Origin: Nitrosarchaeum sp. | Lineage (GTDB): Archaea > Thermoproteota > Nitrososphaeria > Nitrososphaerales > Nitrosopumilaceae | Direction of reading: 5' to 3' | NCBI GenBank assembly: GCA_013140415.1 | Contig: JABFSW010000075.1 | Location: forward strand, 1-6,703 | DNA length: 6,703 nucleotides | In this document: in pieces, positions 1-4,893 of the stretch | Layout: each line of letters begins with the position of its first letter | How positions within the stretch are numbered: position 1 is the first letter of the stretch | Position numbers and translations under genes: made by a program | Notes under the pieces: generated by a model | Told to the model about the DNA's origin: nothing | Databases searched by the model: none | The model's input: the letters and a program-made list of their open reading frames with translations, nothing else

Positions 1-29
1 AAGATGACTTTACTTCCATCCATCTTCAT
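1..29 (-). CDS. Probable 5' end of a gene running off the left edge
   Basis: On the minus strand an ATG at 29-27 opens a frame reading M-K-M-D-G-S-K-V-I before the window ends. A second in-frame ATG lies at 23-21. A TATA-like TTTAATTT at 58-51 is centred about 25 nt upstream of the first ATG, the spacing expected for a leaderless archaeal transcript. Only nine codons are visible, so no family can be named. The S-K-V-I run could start a Rossmann-type beta strand, but that is a guess. The call rests on promoter spacing and the open frame alone. Confidence 0.35.
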
Positions 30-50
30 GTCTTTTGATACAATAAAATC

Positions 51-58
51 AAATTAAA
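51..58 (-). promoter_or_regulatory. TATA-like box for the left-edge gene
   Basis: TTTAATTT on the minus strand, centred about 25 nt upstream of the ATG at 29. This is consistent with a leaderless start. The region is AT-rich, so the match alone is weak. Confidence 0.3.
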
Positions 59-120
59 CTCTAACTATTTTTGTAGCACATTGACTGTTAATTCTATATT
101 TTAGATAATTTTAATCGTCT

Positions 121-408
121 TTATTGCTTGATGGGTTCAAGAATCGCCTTTTTGATTAATGGTGCACGGTCCTTTAGAATTTGATTAAATTCTCTGATAT
201 CTTCTAATCCTGGTGTTTGTTGTTGGTTTTGATAAGCCTGTAAAAATCCAGAATATACACATCCTATGATAATTCCAAATGCTGTGTCTGGAATTGACTC
301 TACTTCTGGAGCAAAGTTTTCTGCAATTTGCCTATATGACTCTGATTCACTGATATAGTAATCAATCAAACTATCGATGAACTCTTTGTTTTCTTTGGAG
401 ATTGCCAT
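121..408 (-). CDS. Hypothetical 95-aa soluble helical protein
   Basis: I do not recognise a named family. The protein starts M-A-I-S-K-E-N-K-E and ends E-P-I-K-Q. It has no signal peptide or convincing membrane segment; the hydrophobic stretch at residues 44-55 (F-G-I-I-I-G-C-V-Y-S-G-F) is short. It looks all-helical, with an acidic N-terminal helix rich in Tyr and Ser (about 8-30), a Pro break near 40, and a C-terminal helix at 68-90. One cysteine (C50) is present. The ATG at 408-406 is preceded by TTAAATAAA at 436-428, centred about 24 nt upstream, supporting this start and a leaderless mRNA. It diverges from the 480-935 gene across 71 bp. It is probably a lineage-specific conserved hypothetical; the function is unknown. 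Confidence 0.75.
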   Translation of the reverse strand: MAISKENKEFIDSLIDYYISESESYRQIAENFAPEVESIPDTAFGIIIGCVYSGFLQAYQNQQQTPGLEDIREFNQILKDRAPLIKKAILEPIKQ

Positions 409-427
409 GTTTTTCTTCTTGTCCTTG

Positions 428-462
428 TTTATTTAACTCTGGTAGATTGTTTATTTATTTAT
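428..462. promoter_or_regulatory. Back-to-back TATA boxes of a divergent promoter
   Basis: Two T/A elements lie between the divergent starts at 408 (minus) and 480 (plus). TTAAATAAA on the minus strand (436-428) is centred 24 nt from the 408 start. TTTATTTATTTAT on the plus strand (450-462) lies about 26 nt from the 480 start. Both spacings fit archaeal box A and leaderless transcripts. The two elements are only about 13 bp apart, so TBP/TFB binding at one could interfere with the other. Confidence 0.5.
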
Positions 463-479
463 CCTCTACTGCCTAGTTA

Positions 480-935
480 TTGTGGAAATTAGATCTAGAT
501 GATGAATATTTTAGAATATTTGATTCTAAAAAACTCATAGCTGGATACTTTGATCCTGATTATGGCGATATATTTCCAAAAGAAAATTCTGCTGAAATTA
601 TTTCTCAAATGCTAAAAAACCATGATAAAATTTCAGGCGGGCTTGTCATGATCCCACTTGTTAAATTTGGATTATTTGACTCTGATTTAGATATTAATAT
701 TGATGAATTAGAAAATCATGTAAATCGTATTGGAGAACACCTAAAGAAATGGAAAGATTTCATCGCAAAAACCAACAATACTGTTCATTCTATTAGAATA
801 TCTCACACTGATCAAGATATGCTTACAATTACATTTCCAATTAAATTTTCAGAACCTACTTCTTTAGATAAAACTGAACTTCTCAAAGAACTCTCACCAA
901 TATTGGATTTATTGCAGAAATTAAATTTGTTGTAA
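480..935 (+). CDS. Hypothetical 151-aa acidic protein, TTG start
   Basis: I do not recognise the family. The frame is closed by a TAG at 474-476, and the only early initiation codon is TTG at 480; the first internal Met is residue 44. A TATA-like tract at 450-462 lies about 26 nt upstream, so translation probably begins at the 5' end of a leaderless mRNA on a TTG codon. The protein is soluble, with no signal peptide or membrane span. It has a mixed alpha/beta N-terminal part, including F-D-P-D-Y-G-D at 24-30, and a glycine/hydrophobic strand near 53-66. An acidic-to-basic helix spans 72-98, strands 102-121 alternate hydrophobic residues (S-I-R-I-S, M-L-T-I-T-F), and a helix spans 131-150. There are no cysteines or obvious catalytic motifs. 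Its 3' end faces the gene ending at 949 across 13 bp. Confidence 0.75.
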   Translation: MWKLDLDDEYFRIFDSKKLIAGYFDPDYGDIFPKENSAEIISQMLKNHDKISGGLVMIPLVKFGLFDSDLDINIDELENHVNRIGEHLKKWKDFIAKTNNTVHSIRISHTDQDMLTITFPIKFSEPTSLDKTELLKELSPILDLLQKLNLL

Positions 936-948
936 TTATATCCAATGT

Positions 949-1440
949 CTATCTTAATCCTGATTTTGCTGCATTGAATTCTCTCAAAGCCATCATTTCA
1001 TACTCAAATGATTCTTGTATTAATGAATCTGATCTAATCTTGTGAGAATCATCACTTGTTTTTATCCATTCTATGAACTCCTTGTCACTGTCTAATTGTG
1101 CCTGTGTTGAAAGCTTGAATAATTCTACTGATGAAGCAAACTGTTTTGGTGGGATTAGATCATCATATCTTAAAATTACATTTTGCAGTTTTTCACTATG
1201 ATTTTTTGAATATTCTGATAGTTCCTGCTGACTTAAATCTCCTTCTTCCCACTGTGTGATTTCTGAATCAAATTCTGTTTGCAACTGCTTAACATCTTCT
1301 TGAATTTGCTGAAGTTCGTTTCCAAACTTGAGTCCTTTTTGTTTAGTTTGATCTACTGAATAATTGTAGCCTGCTATTGCTCCTATGATAATAATTGCAA
1401 TGGAGACAATAATGATATTTTGTTTCTTTGATTTTTTCAA
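949..1440 (-). CDS. Membrane-anchored coiled-coil protein, 163 aa
   Basis: Residues 1-7 are lysine-rich (M-K-K-S-K-K-Q), followed by a hydrophobic segment at 9-25 (Ile-rich, ending A-I-A-G-Y). This is a signal anchor that would place the remainder outside the membrane. Residues 38-65 are Gln/Glu-rich with heptad-like spacing (L-Q-Q-I-Q-E-D-V-K-Q-L), and helix-forming sequence continues to the end, broken at P97-P98. No enzymatic motif or cysteine is visible. The start is TTG at 1440-1438, two bases after the stop of the upstream gene (1443), so co-transcription and probable translational coupling with it are inferred. The next in-frame alternative upstream is only a non-standard ATT. The family is unrecognised; a structural or sensor role at the cell envelope is possible. 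Confidence 0.75.
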   Translation of the reverse strand: MKKSKKQNIIIVSIAIIIIGAIAGYNYSVDQTKQKGLKFGNELQQIQEDVKQLQTEFDSEITQWEEGDLSQQELSEYSKNHSEKLQNVILRYDDLIPPKQFASSVELFKLSTQAQLDSDKEFIEWIKTSDDSHKIRSDSLIQESFEYEMMALREFNAAKSGLR

Positions 1441-1442
1441 AA

Positions 1443-1730
1443 TTAATCGGTATAGTTACCTTCTTCATTTAACTTTAGTTCAATTGTCATAACAGTCCCG
1501 CTGATAAATGATTCATTGCGAATAGTTCTCACCCTTCCAACATCAAGATGATAAGGCCAAATCTCAACTACGATTGCTCCCACTTTAACGTTGTCTGGGG
1601 CATCTGTTAATTGAATATCTTCTTTTTTCACTCCATGCATTTGTAATGTATGTAGAGCATGTTCAACTAGTGGCTCTGGATTATTGTGATTAATTGCCCA
1701 AACAATTCCCTCATAGTCTATTTTTTCCAT
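1443..1730 (-). CDS. Hypothetical 95-aa protein, operon partner of the membrane protein
   Basis: A small soluble protein starting M-E-K-I-D-Y-E-G-I. Residues 5-33 form a helix with A-I-N-H-N-N-P-E-P then helix L-V-E-H-A-L-H-T-L. From about 47 on, alternating hydrophobics suggest a beta-rich half: V-G-A-I-V-V-E-I-W-P-Y-H at 50-61, T-V-M-T-I-E-L-K-L at 79-87. His residues cluster at 24, 27, 32 and 61, but no clear metal motif is visible. The family is not recognised. The ATG at 1730-1728 has no Shine-Dalgarno at normal distance; an AGGAGAT sits more than 20 nt upstream. It lies 33 bp after the stop of the RAM-domain gene and 2 bp before the next gene, which argues for a shared transcript. Confidence 0.75.
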   Translation of the reverse strand: MEKIDYEGIVWAINHNNPEPLVEHALHTLQMHGVKKEDIQLTDAPDNVKVGAIVVEIWPYHLDVGRVRTIRNESFISGTVMTIELKLNEEGNYTD

Positions 1731-1763
1731 TTTGAAATAAATCTTAATTATCTCCTATAACAA

Positions 1764-1997
1764 TTATTCGGAGTTTATGACACTTAGTGTCATTGTGCTA
1801 ACTACTCTTGATAATTTTCTAATTCCAGCAACTGCTTTGTCAAATGCCTTCTGGTCTTTGGTATTTATCTCTGCAATTACATCATATGCGCCAAATGTGA
1901 GATATGCGTTTTTGACATTAGGCATTTGTCTTAATTCTTCTATAATGTATTCTTCTGAGCCAAGATCACAATTCAATAAAACAAATCCATCATGCAT
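1764..1997 (-). CDS. Stand-alone Lrp/AsnC ligand-binding (RAM) domain protein
   Basis: At 77 aa this is the size of one RAM (regulation of amino-acid metabolism, ACT-like) domain with no DNA-binding helix-turn-helix. The order fits beta-alpha-beta-beta-alpha-beta: strand 4-10 (G-F-V-L-L-N-C), helix 14-25, strand 28-34, the typical G-A-Y-D-V turn at 36-40 running into strand 39-44, helix 48-61, and final strand 64-75. In full-length Lrp/AsnC regulators this domain oligomerises and binds amino acids. Stand-alone copies are known in archaea and are thought to sense effectors or modify partner Lrp proteins. A full regulator partner is not in this window. The frame is open for twelve codons upstream of ATG 1997, but with no ATG, GTG or TTG, so this start is preferred. 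It lies 52 bp downstream of the helicase stop. Confidence 0.85.
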   Translation of the reverse strand: MHDGFVLLNCDLGSEEYIIEELRQMPNVKNAYLTFGAYDVIAEINTKDQKAFDKAVAGIRKLSRVVSTMTLSVINSE

Positions 1998-2049
1998 TGT
2001 TTTTTCTTCGAATAACTGTTCTAATACTTGTCTTTAAGTTTTACATCGA

Positions 2050-3390
2050 TTACCATTTACTACGTCCACCATAGCTATTTCTACCGCCACGGTCTCCGTA
2101 CTTTTTTCTTCCACCACTTCTGTCATCTCTTGCATCTCCTCTGCTAGATCCTCCATATCCACCGGACCTTCCATATCCGCCAGAACGACCTCTAGAATAT
2201 CCGCCAGATCTTGATGAACTTCCACCACCGTATCTTCTTGATGGGACTTGTCTTTTTAGAGGATCAGGAATTGAAATTTCTATTCCCATCTCTTTATTCA
2301 AATCTGTCAATTCTACTTTGATTTGACGCTTTATCAAATTCCAATCTCCTACTGATGAATATGATACTAGTGTAATTGCTCTCCCTTTCGCACCTGCTCT
2401 TGCTGTTCTTCCAATTCTATGAAAATAAACCATTTCTTGATTTGGTACATCATAGTTGACTACCAGTTCCACTCTTGGCACATCTATTCCTCTTGAAGCA
2501 ACATCTGTTGCAACAAGAATATCCACTTTACCATTTCTGAATTTTGACATTGATTGCTCTCGTCTACTTTGTGACATGTCTCCTTCTATTGCTACAGTAT
2601 CAAATTTTTCTTGATGAAGGAATTTGGCAACATCACGTGTTCTGTATTTTGTAGAACAGAAAACTATGATTTGACCTTTGACTGGTTTAATAAAATCAAT
2701 AAGATATTTCATTTTGTCTCTATCTTTGATTACAAGATATGCCTGATCTATTCCTTCTCCACTAAGATCATCTGCATCAAGAAGAAACTGTTTTGGATTT
2801 TTCAGGTAATCTTCAGAAAGTCTAAGAATTGTAGTTGGCATTGTTGCTGAAAACAATGACATGACTCTATCTTCTGGAGCAAGATCTAAAATAAATTGAA
2901 TATCATCAATAAATCCCATATCTAACATGGTGTCTGCTTCATCTAACACAATGTGGGTAATATCACCAAGTTCTATTGAGCCACGTTTAAGATGATCAAT
3001 TAATCTTCCAGGTGTTGCAACTACTATCTCTACACCTCTATCTAATGCATCTAGCTGTAATCCCATTCCCTGACCTCCGTATACTGTTGCTACTCTGATT
3101 CCTGTATATTTGCCGAATTTCTTTATCTCTCCTGTAATTTGCATTGCAAGCTCTCTTGTTGGAGCCATGACTAAACCCTGAATTCCTTTTTTTGGTTGTA
3201 TTTCTTGAAGCATGGCTAAAGCAAATGCAGCTGTTTTTCCAGAACCAGTATGTGCTTGTCCTACGACATCTCTACCTGTAAGTAACACCGGGATTACTGC
3301 TTCTTGAATAGGAAATGCTTCATCATATCCCATTTCACGAATTCCTTTCAGTATCTCTTCTTTTAATCCTAAATCTTGAAATTTTGTCAT
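2050..3390 (-). CDS. DEAD-box RNA helicase with RG-rich C-terminal tail
   Basis: ATP-dependent RNA helicase, superfamily 2, expected to remodel RNA duplexes in the cytoplasm during ribosome assembly, decay or cold adaptation. All signature motifs are visible in 446 aa. They are Q motif (F4, P27-I-Q29), motif I A-H-T-G-S-G-K-T (46-53), Ia P-T-R-E-L-A (77-82), Ib T-P-G-R (126-129), II D-E-A-D (150-153), III S-A-T (181-183), IV I-I-V-F-C-S-T (241-247), V A-T-D-V-A-S-R-G-I-D (294-303) and VI H-R-I-G-R-T-A-R-A-G (324-333). From about 384 the sequence becomes a low-complexity tail of S-G-G-Y, R-G and R-G-G units, basic and aromatic, probably an RNA-binding disordered extension. It resembles bacterial RhlE/CsdA-type proteins more than eIF4A, but I assign no symbol. 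The start ATG 3390 has a structured leader upstream (see 3391-3453) and no well-placed TATA box for leaderless initiation. Confidence 0.97.
   Translation of the reverse strand: MTKFQDLGLKEEILKGIREMGYDEAFPIQEAVIPVLLTGRDVVGQAHTGSGKTAAFALAMLQEIQPKKGIQGLVMAPTRELAMQITGEIKKFGKYTGIRVATVYGGQGMGLQLDALDRGVEIVVATPGRLIDHLKRGSIELGDITHIVLDEADTMLDMGFIDDIQFILDLAPEDRVMSLFSATMPTTILRLSEDYLKNPKQFLLDADDLSGEGIDQAYLVIKDRDKMKYLIDFIKPVKGQIIVFCSTKYRTRDVAKFLHQEKFDTVAIEGDMSQSRREQSMSKFRNGKVDILVATDVASRGIDVPRVELVVNYDVPNQEMVYFHRIGRTARAGAKGRAITLVSYSSVGDWNLIKRQIKVELTDLNKEMGIEISIPDPLKRQVPSRRYGGGSSSRSGGYSRGRSGGYGRSGGYGGSSRGDARDDRSGGRKKYGDRGGRNSYGGRSKW
2173..2208 (-). repeat. Short direct repeat encoding the S-G-G-Y tail units
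   Basis: The 12-bp word ATATCCGCCAGA (plus strand) occurs at 2173-2184 and 2197-2208, offset by 24 bp (eight codons). A related CCATATCC word recurs at 2153-2160 and 2171-2178, 18 bp apart. The offsets are multiples of three, so the helicase tail can grow or shrink in frame by slippage. Confidence 0.6.
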
Positions 3391-3453
3391 TTTGTTTTTC
3401 TTCTCTTAAGCAATGACGAAAAAGCTCATTGCCCACTCGTCATTATTCCGATA
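3391..3453 (-). promoter_or_regulatory. Structured helicase leader with two nested mini-ORFs
   Basis: A leader of about 60 nt is predicted from the TATA-like GTTTATTAG at 3482-3474, which would place transcription start near 3451. On the minus strand it contains a 5-codon ORF (M-T-S-G-Q, 3443-3426). The TGA of this ORF overlaps the ATG of a 7-codon ORF (M-S-F-F-V-I-A, 3429-3406). That ORF ends 15 nt before the helicase ATG. Two hairpins share one strand. AATGACGA (3444-3437) can pair with TCGTCATT (3419-3412), while CAATGA (3431-3426) can pair with TCATTG (3416-3411). They cannot form together. Regulation by these elements is inference. Confidence 0.45.
3412..3444. repeat. 8-bp perfect inverted repeat in the helicase leader
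   Basis: AATGACGA at 3412-3419 and TCGTCATT at 3437-3444 are exact reverse complements separated by 17 nt. In the minus-strand RNA, G-U wobbles can add one pair on each end. It could instead be an operator for a dimeric regulator. Confidence 0.6.
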
Positions 3454-3473
3454 TTTCTAAATCACTTTTAGGT

Positions 3474-3482
3474 CTAATAAAC
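3474..3482 (-). promoter_or_regulatory. TATA-like box upstream of the helicase
   Basis: GTTTATTAG on the minus strand. The usual archaeal spacing would start transcription near 3451, leaving a leader of about 60 nt. A weaker element, GAAATATC around 3459-3452, would start transcription near 3428. No TATA-like sequence lies at the distance expected for a leaderless helicase mRNA. Confidence 0.35.
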
Positions 3483-3497
3483 GCTTGTTCTTATTTC

Positions 3498-4307
3498 TCA
3501 TGTATTTAGCTGAGAATCAATTATGCTCTTGAATGCTTCAAAAGGTTGGGCTCCATTTAGTTTTACAAATCCTATTTTTTCATTTCCTATGAAAAATCCT
3601 GGGGTTCCAGCTATTCCATAATCTCTTCCATCATTTAGGTCATTATTGATCTCTTCGATATATTTTCCTGAATCCAAACAAGAATTGAATTGTTCTTGAT
3701 TCAATTCTAATTCTGTTGCAAATTCTTTAAAGATTGTAATTGCAGATGTAATTTCCACCTTATTCCAAACTCCTTGATTTTCAAATAATGTATCATGATA
3801 TTCCCAATACTTGTCTTGTTCATGTGCACATTCTGATGCTGCAGCTGCTGGCATTGCATTAGGATGACTGTTTTGTATTGGGAAATCTCTGTATACGAAT
3901 TTTACTTTTCCTGTTTCTACGTATTGTTCTAAAATTAATGGTAGTGTCTGAATTTGAAATCGAGCACAAAATGGACATTGAAAATCAGAGAACTCTACAA
4001 TCGTAATTGGTGCATTTTGATCACCTTTGATTGGATCATCATCTATGGATACACTAATTGGCTGTACGTTAGGTTGTTCCGTTACTTGCTGATTTTTCAA
4101 AATCTTTGCTTCAAGTTTTGAAATTGCCTCGTTTAATTCAGATTTTGTTATTTCATCTGATTTTAAGCTAGTATACGAACCTGCAAAAAATACCGCTATC
4201 AAACTAACTGCTACCACTGAAATTACTAAAGCATTAAAAGTTGATTTTTTAATGGAAATTTTTCCGCTAGTTTCATTTTGCTTTGGTTTTATTTCGTCAA
4301 AATCCAT
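3498..4307 (-). CDS. Membrane-anchored DsbA-like thiol-disulfide oxidoreductase
   Basis: A 269-aa thioredoxin-fold protein expected to form or rearrange disulfides in proteins outside the membrane. Residues 1-22 are cytoplasmic and charged. A hydrophobic signal anchor spans 25-44, followed by a short helical linker (51-72) and a Pro-rich spacer. The DsbA/thioredoxin_4-type domain begins near 92: strand I-T-I-V-E-F-S-D-F (101-109) leads into the active site C-P-F-C (111-114). Residues V-K-F-V-Y-R-D-F-P (135-143) and the cis-proline loop G-T-P-G-F-F-I (234-240; P236) are typical of the family. Two further cysteines, C160 and C210, fall in the helical insertion and may form a structural pair. 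The ATG at 4307 precedes the anchor directly. It is transcribed toward the helicase but separated by 107 bp holding that gene's own leader. It diverges from the zinc-ribbon gene. Confidence 0.95.
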   Translation of the reverse strand: MDFDEIKPKQNETSGKISIKKSTFNALVISVVAVSLIAVFFAGSYTSLKSDEITKSELNEAISKLEAKILKNQQVTEQPNVQPISVSIDDDPIKGDQNAPITIVEFSDFQCPFCARFQIQTLPLILEQYVETGKVKFVYRDFPIQNSHPNAMPAAAASECAHEQDKYWEYHDTLFENQGVWNKVEITSAITIFKEFATELELNQEQFNSCLDSGKYIEEINNDLNDGRDYGIAGTPGFFIGNEKIGFVKLNGAQPFEAFKSIIDSQLNT

Positions 4308-4377
4308 TTGGGCTTGTTTAAATTATAACATACTTATTCGTATTGCCAAATTTTACCTCGTTTTTATTCTCACAGTT

Positions 4378-4386
4378 CTTATATTC
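4378..4386 (+). promoter_or_regulatory. TATA box of the zinc-ribbon gene
   Basis: CTTATATTC is centred about 25 nt upstream of the ATG at 4407, matching archaeal box A spacing for a leaderless transcript and supporting that the short gene is real. Confidence 0.5.
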
Positions 4387-4406
4387 CATCATAATTATCC
4401 AAAATA

Positions 4407-4565
4407 ATGTCAACAGACGATCGTAAAATGTATCCATGTACATGTTCTGATTGCGGAAAAGAATCACAGGTACCTTTTCAACCCGTTGAAGGTAGAGATG
4501 TTTTCTGCAAAGAATGTTTACCAAAACATAGAAAGCCAAGATTTGAAAATAGAGGAAGATATTAG
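4407..4565 (+). CDS. 52-aa zinc-ribbon protein, CxxC-x17-CxxC type
   Basis: A short plus-strand gene, ATG at 4407 and TAG at 4563-4565. Five cysteines lie at 11, 13, 16, 34 and 37. C13-S-D-C16 and C34-K-E-C37 are separated by exactly 17 residues, the pattern of a small archaeal zinc-binding family. The surroundings also fit the consensus I recall for that family: D-C-G-K-E before V-P-F-x-P, then G-R-D-V-F-C, then K-H-R-K-P. The C-terminal tail (40-52) is strongly basic, suggesting nucleic-acid contact. The cellular role of the family is not established to my knowledge. It has its own TATA box about 25 nt upstream and diverges from the DsbA-like gene. An overlapping minus-strand open frame (4318-4539) is its shadow. 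Confidence 0.88.
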   Translation: MSTDDRKMYPCTCSDCGKESQVPFQPVEGRDVFCKECLPKHRKPRFENRGRY

Positions 4566-4586
4566 GCTGAAATACGCTTAACGTCG

Positions 4587-4615
4587 TTTTTTCTTACTCT
4601 TTCGAAGTTATTTTT
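4587..4615 (+). terminator. T-tract terminator after the zinc-ribbon gene
   Basis: A run of six T (4587-4592) and another of five T (4611-4615) follow the stop codon by about 22 and 46 nt without a strong hairpin. This is the usual archaeal oligo-T form. It also separates the gene from the converging tRNA. Confidence 0.45.
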
Positions 4616-4617
4616 CT

Positions 4618-4629
4618 AAAATTTAAAAA
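4618..4629 (-). terminator. Oligo-T terminator of the tRNA gene
   Basis: On the minus strand T5 (4629-4625) begins at the discriminator base of the tRNA and T4 follows at 4621-4618. This is sufficient for archaeal termination directly after the tRNA. Confidence 0.45.
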
Positions 4630-4703
4630 GCCAATAATGGGATCCGAACCCACGACCCTCAGATTACAAATCTGATGCTCTAACCAGGCTGAGCTATATT
4701 GGC
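4629..4703 (-). tRNA. tRNA-Thr (anticodon UGU)
   Basis: It folds into a full cloverleaf. The 7-bp acceptor GCCAATA/TATTGGC is perfectly paired. The D stem is GCTC/GAGC with G-G in the loop. The anticodon stem is TCAGA/TCTGA with loop TTTGTAA (anticodon TGT, reads ACA Thr codons, A37 available for t6A). The variable loop has 5 nt, and the T stem is GTGGG/CCCAT with loop TTCGGAT. The base after the acceptor is U, the usual archaeal tRNA-Thr discriminator. CCA is not encoded and no intron is present. One oddity is that the T loop has G, not the near-universal A, at position 58. A TATA box lies 26-33 nt upstream. Confidence 0.96.
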
Positions 4704-4728
4704 ACAAAATCCAATACATATTCTGGAT

Positions 4729-4736
4729 CTTTAAAG
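4729..4736 (-). promoter_or_regulatory. Box A promoter of tRNA-Thr
   Basis: The palindromic CTTTAAAG lies 26-33 nt upstream of the first tRNA base at 4703, the textbook position for archaeal TBP binding to a stable-RNA gene. Confidence 0.65.
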
Positions 4737-4862
4737 TGTTACCAGCTAAAGGTATTTGAAATAAAACTTTGGCAAATATGTCTTGAAACTGAGTTTATTT
4801 TTTAGTTAAGGTTATAATTTTTAAAAAATATCTATTTTCTTATTTGATGTATCTGCCTATCA

Positions 4863-4871
4863 GATTATAAT
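4863..4871 (+). promoter_or_regulatory. TATA box of the small membrane-protein gene
   Basis: GATTATAAT is centred about 27 nt upstream of the ATG at 4894, placing transcription start on or next to the start codon. Confidence 0.55.
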
Positions 4872-4872
4872 A

Positions 4873-4888
4873 CTGTGAATCTGTGAAT
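4873..4888 (+). repeat. Perfect 8-bp tandem repeat between TATA box and ATG
   Basis: CTGTGAAT occurs twice head to tail (4873-4880 and 4881-4888), filling the space between the TATA box and the start at 4894. A protein bound here would block RNA polymerase recruitment, so it is a candidate operator. Chance duplication is possible. Confidence 0.6.
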
Positions 4889-4893
4889 AATTC

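Noticed and set aside
1777..2037. Plus-strand open frame opposite the RAM-domain gene
   Set aside because: It is the antisense shadow of a clear RAM-domain protein, with no plausible protein character.
2034..2228. Minus-strand frame rich in Glu, Val and Met inside the helicase tail
   Set aside because: It is an alternative reading of the repetitive RG-rich coding region; composition follows from the repeats.
2611..2850. Plus-strand open frame opposite the helicase core
   Set aside because: It is antisense to conserved helicase motifs and has a Phe/Lys/Ile-rich composition typical of shadows.
3391..3453. Leader hairpin as an intrinsic terminator of the DsbA-like gene
   Set aside because: The stem is not followed by a clear T-run in that direction at the right place, and the location fits the helicase leader better.
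4318..4539. 73-codon minus-strand frame overlapping the zinc-ribbon gene
   Set aside because: The plus strand encodes a coherent zinc ribbon with promoter and terminator; the antisense frame has no recognisable features.
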